Positions 35,246-45,720 are shown, counted from the first letter of the stretch. The stretch is 64,000 nucleotides of DNA from Pleurodeles waltl (GCF_031143425.1 NC_090451.1:347456339-347520338), one strand, 5' to 3'. Notes: a model not told the origin generated them from the sequence alone. Made by a program: numbers and translations.

Positions 35246-36009
35246 TGTCACGACTTACGTGCTGCTTTACCCTGGAGGCCTCAGAGCGAGTGGCGTGGAT
35301 CCTGTTCTGGAATGTTAGGCCTTGGCCCAAGTAGGGGCGACTCTTTCTGGTAGCCACGTGCTGCAGGCAATGGGTACGCCAAGAGCAGGCCGTGTCCCTC
35401 AGAAGTAGTGCCAGAGGGAAAAAAACCCTGAAAGGGGGAAAAAACCTCCAAAAAGATAGAATCCTGCAACAGGAACAAAAAGAATAGGTAACAGCAGGAA
35501 CAAAATACAGGAAAATACACTGGAACCAACGAGAACCAGCACAAGAATACAAGGAAGCAGGAGCGAAGACACCATCCAAACAGAAAGTGTTGCAGCGCAG
35601 GGAGAAAAAGAAACACAGCCCTTAAATACCAACAAACAGGAAACGACCAACAGGAAGTAAAAGGACTCCATCTTAGAATGGGAAAAGCACATAGAACAGA
35701 ATGGACTAGGAACCATAGAGAGTAGGGAACAAGGAATGCTGGGAAGAGAAGGGTACTATGGAAAAGGGGGAAAAACATAAAAGAAGGCACAACCAGATTT
35801 CCAGAAAAAAGAAGAAAGGAACAGAACAGGTGAGTGGTGGGTCAGATCTGCCTAGACACGCAGTGCGCTAAAAAAGAACGAGGCCCCATGCCCAATTTGG
35901 GGCCTCGTAAGGTACAGAACAGGCTGGGGGCGCGTCGCGTCACGTCTTATGACCGCGTTTTGCAGCCCGAGCCGAATGTTCGGCTCATGCCACGCGCAGC
36001 GGCACATCA
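35246..36009 (-). mobile_element. Solo LTR with perfect 5-bp target duplication
   Basis: A 764-bp block starting TGTCACGAC and ending GCGGCACATCA, flanked on both sides by CTTAA (35241-35245 and 36010-36014). Copy A lacks it at the equivalent place, confirming an insertion. Read on the minus strand it starts TGATGTGCC, has a GC-rich hairpin-bearing 5' part, a pyrimidine-rich centre with a TATTTAAGG box near 35620-35630, and ends CGTGACA. This suggests that the minus strand is the sense strand. No retroviral coding sequence remains, so it arose by LTR-LTR recombination or was never full length. Confidence 0.85.
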
Positions 36010-36014
36010 CTTAA

Positions 36015-36292
36015 AGCACAAAACAATCTGGAGTCTGTCTGTGATTTCGGAATAGTGTATTAGCAATTACAGTGTCAGAAACCTCTTTAGTTTGTAATGT
36101 CAACATACCTATGTCACACAGCTGTAGTCCATGAGGAATCAAAGCAGATGTCACACTGTGGGACCCACATCTGTGAAATCGTAAGGGAAAGTGACAACTC
36201 AGTGACCATACACTGGGTGAAAACGACAGACAGTAGAGAGGTAGTAGTGTTAAAGTACATGTAGTAGGCAGGTTTGTATTCTTACCTGTGTC
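36015..36292. other. Transposase 3' flank (copy B)
   Basis: AT-rich spacer between the solo LTR and the transposase stop. Nothing further is seen. Confidence 0.4.
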
Positions 36293-39200
36293 TCACTGGA
36301 AATATTGCTGGATCACTGAGTCCCTGTTGTCCATGTCTTCTTCTTCTGCTTCCTCGTCTTCACTGTCCACAGGCTCCTCAGCTGCAACAACACCACCATC
36401 TGGACCATCCTCCTGCAGAAAAGGCACCTGTCGTCGCAAAGCTAAGTTGTGAAGCATACAGCAGGCCACGATGATCTGGCACACCTTCTTTGGTGAGTAG
36501 AATAGGGATCCACCTGTCATATGGAGGCACCTGAACCTGGCCTTCAGGAGGCCGAAGGTCCGCTCAATTATCCGCCGTGTACGTCCATGGGCCTCATTGT
36601 AGCGCTCCTCTGCCCTTGTCCTGGGATTCCTCACTGGGGTCAGTAGCCATGACAGGTTGGGGTAACCAGAGTCACCTGCAAATGGCGGGGGACAACTGTT
36701 AGACAAACACTAACCTGTAGGGATATCCCCAGACCCAGACAACCATTCCCACTGGCTTGCTTCCAGGTGCTCAACTAATAGCCACACATGGTGCCTCCGG
36801 AGTTGACCCATCACATAAGGGATGCTGCTATTCCTCAGGATGTAGGCGTCATGCACTGAGCCAGGGATCTTGGCATTAACATGGGAGATGTACTGGGCTG
36901 CCAAACATACCATCTGTACATTCATGGAATGGTAACTCTTCTGGTTTCTGTACACCTGTTCACTCCTGCGGGGGACCAAAGCCACATGGGTCCCATCAAT
37001 GGCACCTATGATGTTGGGGATATGTCCCAGGGCATAGAAGTCTCCTTTCACTGTAGGCAAATCCACCACCTGAGGGAAAACGATGTAGCTCTGCATGTGT
37101 TTCAGCAGGGCAGACAACACTCTGGCCAACACGTTGGAAAACATAGGCTGGGACATCCCTGATGCTATGGCCACTGTTGTTTGAAATGACCCACTTGCAA
37201 GGAAATGGAGCACTGACAGCACCTGCACTTGAGGGGGGATTCCTGTGGGATGGCAGATAGCTGATATTAGGTCTGGCTCCAACTGGGTACACAGTTCCTG
37301 GATTGTGGCACGGTCAAGCCTGTAGGTGATGATCCCATGTCTTTCCTCCATTGTCGACAGGTCCACCAACGGTCGGTACACCGGAGGATGCCGCAATCTC
37401 TTCACATGTCCCAGCGGACGGTGCCTATGAAGGACAACAGCGTGCACAGAGTCAAACAACTCAGAGGTACGTACCCACAGCTTACACAGAACACGAATCA
37501 TAATCCAAAAAGTGGCCTGTATGTGTGTTGAGTCTAGGCCTAGGTATGTGTGACGCAGTTAAAAATGAAGCCATCTGGGCCCCTGAAATGGCGGCTGCCT
37601 GACCTGTAAAGTGGGACAATGGGATGTGAGGTAACTGCGCAGGCGTACACCATCGCGGTAGGCGGTCGAAGACCGCGGCGCAATGTTGCATTGGTTAACA
37701 TTGGACCCTATGGGTCCCAGGAGCCAATGACGGTGTACGCCGGCAGTGACGGTACGCACCGCCTCCGACGTGACCGCCATTTTCTATCTGTTCAATCACT
37801 CGATACCTGATCTTCGACAGGAGAGGACTTACACTGCAAGTGCTGCTGTGACCTCGGTCTGGGAGAGACAATGGCTCGAGTGTCTGGGGAAAGGGCCCCT
37901 TCCTTCACATCGGAGGAGTTGGAGAAACTCGTGGACGGGGTCCTCCCCCAGTACACGTTACTCTACGGTCCTCCAGACAAACAGGTAAGTACACTGGGAG
38001 CATGCTGTATGGGCTATGCCTGTGTGGAGTGGGGTGGATGTAAGAAGGGGGGGGAGATTGCGGCGTGCATGAAACGACGGTGAGTGTATGTGCCACATGG
38101 CAAGGGTAGGGATGGGGGCCAATGACTGTGACGGTACAGTTGGTAATAAGTTTCTCTTCCCCCTGTACAATTCATGTAGGTCAGCGCCCACCAGAAAAAA
38201 GATATTTGGCGTGCCATCGCCAAGGACGTCCGGACCCTGGGGGTCTACCACAGACGGAGCACCCACTGCCGGAAAAGATAGTAGGACATTCGCCACTGGA
38301 GCAAGAAGACGGCGGAAGCTCAGCTGGGGATGGCCTCCCAACGTGGGAGGGGTGCCCGTCGCACCATGACCCCCCTGATGTTCAGGATCCTGGCGGTGGA
38401 GTACCCGGAGTGGGATGGGCACTTGAGGGCATCACAGCGGCCACAAGGGGGTGAGTACACTCTCATCCTGCTGATTTTGCGAGCAGTGGAGGTGTCTGGG
38501 TGGGGGAGGTGGACTGTGGGTTTCCCTAGGCCAGGGCGAGTTCCGTAGGCAAGGTCGCTCCGTAAGGCAGTCCATGTGGCACCCCACCCCAACTCTGTAG
38601 AGTGCCAAGTACACCTAGTCATGCCCCTGTGTCAACCATGTGTGCAGATGTCGTCCATAGCCTAGTAGGCCATTTCCCAGGAATTGAACAGTGGAGCCCA
38701 AGAGCGCGGCGTAGTGCAGGGGGCTTCTGTGTCTGTCGTGTCCGCCAAAGGTAGCGGTAATGCATGCACTCAACATGTCTTTCTTCTGTCGTCCCCCCCC
38801 CCTTATTGTGGTCTCCCTGTTCTTGTGTGCATTAGCATCATTAGGCAGAGGAGCAGTGACACTGGAGCACGAGGGGGCTGCATCCCACATGGCCATGGAG
38901 GGCCACACTACTGACTCACACTTCACCAGTGGGATGGAGGGCAAGGGGAGCTCCACCGCGGGGACAGGAGCTGAGACCAGCGACACAGACTCGTCATCTG
39001 ATGGGAGCTCCCTTGTGGTGGCGGCAACATCTGTGCCCCCCGCATCTACAGGTACAGCCGCCACCCCCCCTACCAGCACCACCCTCCCAGCAGCCCCTCA
39101 GCCTTTGCCCCGTGCCCGCTCACCCAGGAGGGTGGGCATCACCTTCGCCCCAGGCACCTCAGGCCCTGCCCCAGTCACCCCTGCTGCCCTCAGTGAGGAG

Positions 39201-42200
39201 GCCATTGACCTCCTCAGGTCCCTCACTGTTGGGCAGTCTACCATTTTGAAGGCCATCCAGGGTGTAGAGAGGCAGTTGCAACAAACAAATGCATTCCTGG
39301 AGGGCATTCATTCTGGTCAGGCGGCCCTTCAGCTAGCTTTTCAGACTCTGGCCTCAGCACTGATGGCAGCCATTGTCCCCGTCTCTAGCCTCCCCCTCCA
39401 ACTTCCTCCACCCAAACCCAATCCACTGTACCTCAGCCTATCCCAAGCACACCTACAGACCAGCATGCACACACGTCAACACACAAGGGAAGCTCTGGCA
39501 AACATAAGCACCGCACATCCCACAGGCACTCACGCAAGCATCACACACATGCAGACACACCAACATCCACTGCCTCCACTGTGTCCCCCTCCTCCTCGTC
39601 TCCATCCTCCCTCCCTGTCTCGTCTACACTCACACCTGCATGCACTACCTCTACAGCCACTACGTCCCTCTCCAGCACACCCACCACCACACCCCGCTCA
39701 CGTGCAGTCACCACCCCACTACCATTCACACGTCCCCTGTGTCCTCTCCCAGTGTGTCTGTGATGCCCCCTCCCAAGATGCACAAACGCAGGCACACACC
39801 AACCCAACAGCCATCCACTTCACAACAGCCTCCAGCGCATGCACCTTCACCCAAAGTCACCAAACCACCTCCTACAACCACCACCTCTTCCTCCACTCCC
39901 AAACCCCCTCCAGCTAGCCGTCCCAGTGTATCCCAAAAACATTTCCTGTCCACCCTTGACCTCTTTCCCCCACCTCCCCCACCGCGTCTGTCTCCTAGGT
40001 CCCGAACTAGCACCTCAGCCACAATATCTCCGGGACCAGTGGTGCCTGTAGTCACCGGAATCTGGAGTGCACCAGCCACCAGGGAAGCCAGTGTGACACG
40101 TAGCCACAGCACAGACAGTCCCCCACCTGTGAAGCATCAGACGTTGGCCAGCGGGAGAGGGGTAAGACTCCAGCCACGAAAGCAGCTCCCAGGGGTCCCG
40201 GTGGGAGTGTGGAATCAGCTGTGACGCCTTCCAAGGTGGGGAAGGGCCACAAGAAACCCGGCAAGTCTGGGAAGAGCAGCACGGCGGAGAAGACCGCCAT
40301 CATCCTCGATGCCCCGGAGCCCACCTCCAGCACAAGCACAGCTGCCCAGGGCAGGACCCCCAGCACTAGCCCACCTGCCCAGGAGGCAAGCGCCAGCACC
40401 AGCCCACCTGCTCAGAAGGCCACCCCCAGTACCAGCCCACCTGCCCAGGAGTCCACCACCAGCACCATCCCACCTGCCCAGGAGGCCACCGCCAGCACCA
40501 GCCCACCTGCCCAGGAGGCCACCGCCAGCACTAGCCCCGCTGGGCCATGAAGGACCGCCAGCACAAGCCCCGCTGGGCCATGAAGGACCTCCAGCACAAG
40601 GCCTGCTGGGCCATGAAGGACCGCCAGCAAAAGCCCCGCTGGGCCAGGAAGGACCGCCAGCAGCTGAGACGCTGCAATGGAGACCGCCATCTCAAGCACC
40701 GCTGAACAGGGCACTGCCAACTCAAGCACCGCTGAACAGGGCACCGCCATCTCAAGCACTGCTGCACAGGGCACCCCCATCTCAAGCACCGTTGGACAGG
40801 GCACCGCCAACTCAAGCACTGCTGAACAGGGCTCCGCCGTGTCAAGCACCGCTGCAGAGGGCACCATCATCTCAAGCACCGCTAAACAGGGCACCGCCAA
40901 CTCAAGCACCGCTGAACAGGGCACCGCCGTCTCAAGCACCGCTGAACAGGGCACCGCCGTCTCAAGCACTGCTAAACAGGGCACCGCCAACTCAAGCACC
41001 GCTGCACAGGGCACCGCCAACTCAAGCACCGCTGAACAGGGCACCGCCATCTCAAGCACCACTGAACAGGCCACCGCCATCTTAAGCACCGCTGCACAGG
41101 GCACTGCCATCTCAAGCACCGCTGAACAAGGCACCACCAACTCAAGCACCGCTGAACAGGGCATCGCCCAACTCAAGCACTGCTGAACAGGGCACCGCCG
41201 TCTCAAGCACTGCTGAACAGGGCACCACCTTCTCAAGCACTGCTGAACAGGGCACCGCCGTCTCAAGTACCGCTGAACAGGGCACCGGCGTCTCAAACAC
41301 TGCTGCACAGGGCACCGCCAACTCAAGCACCACTGCACAGGGCACCGCAAACTCAAGCACCGCTGAACAGGGCACCGCCATCTCAAGCACCGCTGAACAG
41401 GGCACCGCAATCTCAAGCACCGCTGGCCCATGAGCGGCAAGGGCACTGACGCAACTGAGTCCGTCACGGGCTGAATGATGCACTCTGGGCACCATGCCCA
41501 CTCCAGAACCAGTGGAGACTGTTATCCACTTGTGAGACTGTGGCTTTGCACTCCCCAGGATATGGCAGTGGGCAAGCCACCCACTGTAGAGACTTGAGAG
41601 ACTGTGGCTTTGCACTCCCCAGGGTTGAACAGTGGGCAAACCACCCACTGTAGAGACTTGAGAGACTGTGGCTTTGCACTCCCCAGGATTGAACAGTGGG
41701 AAAACCACCCACTGTAGAGACTTGAGAGACTGTGGCTTTGCACTCCCCAGGATTGAACAGTGGGCAAGCCACCCACTGTAGAGACTTGAGAGACTGTGGC
41801 TTTGCACTCCCCAGGACTGAACAGTGGGCAAACCACCCACTGTAGAGACTTGAGAGACTGTGGCTTTGCACTCCCCAGGATGGAACAGTGGGTATGTGGC
41901 CCCCTCGTAGATTTTGGCGTTGTGCACTCAAGCGGCTGAGGTGCCCCCACTTTCCCTCCCCTGAGGAGCCTGTTTAGTTGCTCTCCGATACCCCTCCAGT
42001 GTTCTCTCCGTCATGGTCGGGGATCTTGTGTGGGCCTCGCCCATACCGTGTGGTCCCAGTGTTCCACGGACTTTCTTAGAGCACTACCTGGACTACTATG
42101 CTTGGTATATATTATGTACATGGTGTATATATATATTTCTGCCTACTTGCTTTTAATATAATACAATGGTTACACTCATTTTCTATTGTCTTTGCATTCT

Positions 42201-42425
42201 TTCGGGGGGCTTGGGGAGTGTAACTGTGATGTATTGATGTACATTAGTGTGTGTGTTGTAGTGGGTGAGGGTGGGGGTGTTGCGTGTGTGTGTCCCTGTT
42301 TTTTGCCTCCCCCCTCCCCTGTGTCGTAGGTGCAGTACTCACCATGGTCTTCGCCGCCGGCGTTCGTGCTCCTGGTAGAGTAGCAGGAAGACTATTGCAG
42401 GTAGAATTTGGAGTTCCGGGTCCAT
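36293..42425 (-). CDS. Harbinger (HARBI1-like) transposase, copy B, three exons
   Basis: Exon 1 is 42425-42343 (MDPELQIL..., Arg-rich end EHERRRRRPW, donor GTGAGT). Exon 2 begins at 37424 after an acceptor AG, and phase joins perfectly through the Trp codon (TG|G). Exon 3 is 36675-36293. DDE residues are Asp in GAIDGTHVAL (36997-36995), Asp in GDSGYP (36673-36671) and Glu in RRIIERTFGLLKARF (36565-36563). An acidic C-terminal tail ends VIQQYFQ. No stop or frameshift interrupts the exons. Intron 2's expected donor at 36774-36773 has decayed from GT to TT. A GTTAGT donor 60 nt downstream (after 36715) keeps frame, adding 20 residues before the second Asp. Intron 1 (~4.9 kb) contains gene 3 on the other strand. 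Function is element excision and insertion, if expressed. Confidence 0.8.
37545..37870. promoter_or_regulatory. CpG-rich region upstream of gene 3 (copy B)
   Basis: CpG-rich DNA with AAATGGCGGC (YY1-like, about 37585), two CCAAT-type boxes (CATTGGTTA near 37690; GAGCCAATG near 37720) and a palindromic CGGTCGAAGACCG at 37663. It ends at the gene 3 start codon. Content parallels 10200-10570 in copy A, so this is the likely gene 3 promoter, transcribing against the transposase intron. Confidence 0.45.
40365..40680 (+). repeat. 33-bp tandem repeats in gene 3 tail (copy B)
   Basis: About six units encoding PPAQEATASTS-type 11-residue repeats end in AGP and a TGA (40548-40550). About four further 33-bp units of a different sequence follow (GCTGGGCCATGAAGGACC...), each carrying the ATGA that forms the stop in the first frame. 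Confidence 0.8.
40681..41430 (+). repeat. 30-bp tandem array (10-residue repeats, copy B)
   Basis: About 25 units of 30 bp reading SSTAEQGTAI in the gene 3 sense. An extra base at about 41167 shifts frame, so the last units are read in another frame. Substitutions are mostly in the last few bases of the unit. The unit is unrelated to the 54-bp unit in copy A. Confidence 0.9.
41534..41910. repeat. 64-bp non-coding tandem array
   Basis: Six near-identical 64-bp units (GAGACTGTGGCTTTGCACTC...), downstream of the gene 3 stop and inside transposase intron 1. Long minus-strand open frames here are artefacts of the repeat. Confidence 0.9.
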
Positions 42426-42728
42426 GGCGTCCTCGTTCCTCGTGGGGTGTGTAGAGGTGAGCGTTTTTCCTTCAGGATTCCTGTTTCCGCCCCGGAAAAG
42501 GTGGCGGATTGGCCTGTCATAATAATGTGGGCGGTACATTGTCTCCCGCCTGTCTGTTGGCGGTGACCGCCGCGCTGTTTGTTTGTACCGCCGTGGCGGT
42601 TGGAGTGTTAAAGTGGCTGTCTTTGTTGGCGGTTTCCGCCACGGTCGCAATTGCAAAATTTTTACCATCGACCTGTTGGCGGTCTTACCGCCGCTTTAAC
42701 ACCGACCGCCAGGATTATAATGACCACC
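42426..42728 (-). promoter_or_regulatory. Right terminal region and transposase upstream region (copy B)
   Basis: The 300 bp between the element end and the transposase ATG. It contains many GCGG/CCGC inverted segments (for example TTGGCGG...CCGCC around 42625-42700) and must hold both terminal binding sites and the transposase promoter. No clear TATA box. Confidence 0.45.
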
Positions 42729-44439
42729 TTTATTTTTACATTACTTTATTTTGTATAATCCTTCAATTGATTTTTGAACTGTTTTGCGTGTTTTTAAACA
42801 GCCTCACAATTTTTCTTAGACCATTTTCTTGCTACTTGGCTAGGCTATTCCAGGTGAACCAAGATAATCCATATTTAAATATATTTGCCCTCTTCCCTAT
42901 AGTTGCCAGTGCGTCTTCCTGCACTGCCCACTTTAAAGGAGTGGCTCTCAATCTGACACAATAAATGCATAATATATGCTGTTTATGTGCATGATTTAAT
43001 ACATGAAACCAAAGTAAAGTGGCATGGTTTGATGAATGTTGGTGTTTTCTGAATTTTGTTTAAATCTTTTATTTTAGAATTTACATTGTTGAGTACACAA
43101 ATACCAAATCATTCTACGTAAACATTTAAATAAGCTGTTGTTTTCTTTCAAAATATGCTGTAAAGGTTTTTGCCTCAGAAATTAACTTTTAGGACATAGG
43201 GGCAGATATATTAAATAAAGTGAAGCACAACAACCAAAGTTGCTGTTTGGTTTGCTTAAGGAAAAGATAGCAGCACAGAGCTATATTTACTAAATATGGC
43301 CTGCTGCTACTCTTTTCCCTTGAGCTGGCACGCAAACGGGCTTAAGCACAGGTTTTGTATTGTATGCCTCGACAATTTTTAAAATATTTCACACACTGCA
43401 TGTGTGCTGTTTTAAGACATTTCACATATGGGGTGTTTGCTGTATAGTGCAATGCACATGCAAAGTGTGAACTGTTTGGAAAATGAATGCAGTTCACCAG
43501 ATTGCGGCTTGCCTCAAGGAGTTAACTTTCATGCAAAGCCAGGTCTGACAATTTTAGTAGCTAGGGCTTTGTATCAAAACACATGTATTTGTGATGAAAT
43601 GACTAAGCACAACCCATGTAGTATTACCTTGATGCAAAATGTCAGAAAGTTGCACAATGCACTATTTGCGTCAAACACAGGGTGCTTTTTTCACCGGCAA
43701 AAAAGTTTTCTGCTGGAAAATGAATACCCTTTCAAAACTTTGCACTGCATTATGTTCTATGATGTGAGCAAAACAAAATCTTGATTATTCTGTCCCCGAT
43801 AATTTGAGCAAAGTAAGTACTGTTTATTAATTCATTATACCAGTGGCTAACAAAAGGTGAGGGCCCCCCCTGCAAAGTCATTAGAGGGGGCCCCCTCCGC
43901 CCTGAACCCAATCAGGGGCCTGCCACCTGTTCACAGCAAGAGTCCACAGTTTTGCACAAAATATCTACCCAAATTAAGTGCTTTCTACTGGTTATTTAGT
44001 AAGTGCTACTCCGTTGGGTAAATGTCCAGTATGTATTCTACTTTTCAGCTGCATAATTGACTACGAGGAAAGGCCTCCAGGCCACTCTGTGTGCATTTTG
44101 CAATATGATTGTTCTTCGTGCATCTTACTCCAGAATTCTGTGATAACATGCATTCTGCTATAAAAAGGCCAACAAGACTGCAAAGACGTAAATCTCCACC
44201 AAACCAGAGTCCTTTCTCTCAGCAATTTGATGTAAGTGCTTCTTTGTTTTGTGGAGAATTCCTCATATTTCCTGGCAGCAAGAACGCACCACCAAAATCA
44301 GAGGAAAATGCAGCGGGTGCCTCTTGGTAAGCAGTACATCATCCTGGGGAAAGGCAGGAAGATCTTTGCATACTACTAAGGTAGACAGTAAGGGGCTAAG
44401 TTGACGGAGCTTTAAGGTGATTTGTAAATTTGTATACTT
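42729..44439. other. Unannotated stretch with a hairpin-element fragment
   Basis: No gene supported. The segment 43198-43345 (GGGGCAGATATATTAAAT...) resembles the left end and first hairpins of the GGGCATATTTA-type miniature elements but lacks a right end. A short hairpin with GGGGGCCCCC arms lies near 43862-43915. Confidence 0.4.
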
Positions 44440-45544
44440 GTATGTAAAGGGAGAAACATGGACTCCAAGGGAGGGGGCAGCGAGGCCCCCCTACCTGTAC
44501 TGAATTTGGCACCAGGGACCCCACCCCTGGGTTCTGACCTTCATTTATTAGGGGAGGAGGGTCACCCAGTCCACCTCCCTGAGCCGATTTTGGCCCCTCC
44601 CCAGGCCGATATCGGCCCTTGGGACCCCATCCACCAGGGCCCGGCCATGTCTCTTGGGTGCCACCCGGGCACCCAGTGTACAATGGGACAGCGGGGGGGA
44701 GTCTGAAAGGCCCCACTGTCCCAGTCTGCTCCCCGCCTTCTGCAGAAGACGGCATTGCTTTTGCACACAGGGAGCTGCTAAAGATGCAGCTCCCTGTGTA
44801 CAAGAGCAATTGTTTCATCTCTTTCCCTGTCCAAATCTCTGTGGGCAGGGAAATTGATAAAACTCTGCTTCCAGTGGGTGAGAGCACTTTGTACGTGCTC
44901 ACCCGCTGGAAGCGGAGCATTTGCTCTGACTTGGCAGGGGCTGTCAAAGCTCCCACCAAGTGAGAGCAAACAGAAATGTCCCAGGTATGGGTACCCCAGC
45001 AATAGTAGGAGCCGGCCCTGGTGAGTGGCAGTCTCTGGGGCCATTATTAACACCACGAGGGGGGCATACAGCCCCACCTCTAACCTTTAATTTAGCCCCA
45101 GGGAGGGTGTGGTCCCCGGAACACCTTCATCATGTTATTTCATCCCCAAGGAGGTGGCAGGCCCTGGGGCTACTGGGGACACTGTGCTGCCCCCTTTAAT
45201 TGCAATCAATTGCCCTGTAGGTGGCAGTCCCCGGGAATGCAGGGGAGATGCACGGACCCCCCACATACATTTCATATTCAGCCCCAGGGAGGTGGCGGTC
45301 CTCGGGCCGTGGTGGATGCCGTACAGCCCTCCCCTATTACAAATAAACATTTTCCCCCAGGGAGGTGGTGGTCTCTGGAGCTAATATTAGCCCTGTGATG
45401 TGGACCCCCAGTACCTCCTATAACTTTTGATTTTTTGTGAAGAGTCATCAAGTGGTCCTGAAGTTATTAGCAAAACAAAAAGTGCTCTTCCTATGGAAAC
45501 TAGATACTAACTATAACTCGAGCGAGCACCAGTAGGTTATTTAA
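44440..45544 (+). mobile_element. Dispersed repeat family E, copy 2
   Basis: Same segment order as 25170-26697: GC-rich part with hairpins (for example GGGAGCTGC/GCAGCTCCC at 44769-44795), imperfect roughly 95-100-bp AGGTGGCGGTCC-type units (45090-45390), an AT-rich tail with GAAACTAGAT, then a microsatellite. No coding region recognised. Confidence 0.5.
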
Positions 45545-45555
45545 ATATATATATT

Positions 45556-45577
45556 TATATATATAGGTAGATAGATT

Positions 45578-45616
<39 letters not shown>

Positions 45617-45617
45617 T

Positions 45618-45716
<99 letters not shown>

Positions 45717-45720
45717 TGAT
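45556..45720. repeat. GATA microsatellite
   Basis: About 160 bp of (GATA)n with two GATT interruptions (45575, 45615) and one at the end. It is the 3' boundary of family E copy 2. Confidence 0.95.

Larger units (their letters stand above)
37871..41433 (+). pseudogene. Harbinger gene 3 (copy B): Myb/SANT-like protein with repeat tail, broken
   Basis: Exon 1 is 37871-37984 (38 codons, donor GTAAGT), exon 2 is 38180-38450 (271 nt, donor GTGAGT) and exon 3 starts at 38845. The Myb/SANT-like domain has FTSEELEKLVDGVL, DIWRAIAKDVRTLG and THCRKR, but codons 72-73 are two adjacent stops (TAG TAG, 38279-38284). Copy A has Trp-Glu there, so the domain's last conserved Trp is lost. Exon 3 keeps the helix LSEEAIDLLRSLTVGQ and LEGIHSGQAALQ, then a low-complexity Pro/Ser/Thr region with two frameshifts relative to copy A (about 39400 and 39650) and another near 40205. 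The tail is 11-residue then 10-residue repeats, ending in AGP and stop at 41431-41433. Confidence 0.75.
32981..42728 (-). mobile_element. Harbinger element, copy B (both ends present)
   Basis: Left end GGCGGTCATTACAACATTGG and right end ...GGATTATAATGACCACC are inverted (GG.GGTCATTA.AA), flanked by TGT and TTT, a near-match 3-bp duplication. Total length is about 9.75 kb. Contents in order: gene 2 (plus), solo LTR insertion, transposase exons 3 and 2 (minus), CpG-rich region, gene 3 (plus) with repeat tail, 64-bp tandem array, and transposase exon 1 (minus) next to the right terminus. Coding order and exon phases match copy A. Strand is given by the transposase. Confidence 0.88.

Noticed and set aside
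35281..35790. Minus-strand frame rich in Phe/Leu/Ser that looks like a membrane protein
   Set aside because: It is the pyrimidine-rich centre of the solo LTR, with no conserved motif and two overlapping frames of equal length.
40412..41467. Long minus-strand open frame through the copy B repeats
   Set aside because: Repeat artefact, antisense to gene 3, with no domain.
41142..41950. Several overlapping minus-strand frames reading a repeated LSSLYSG phrase
   Set aside because: They follow the 64-bp non-coding array; its unit is not a multiple of three, so three frames give the same repeated peptide.
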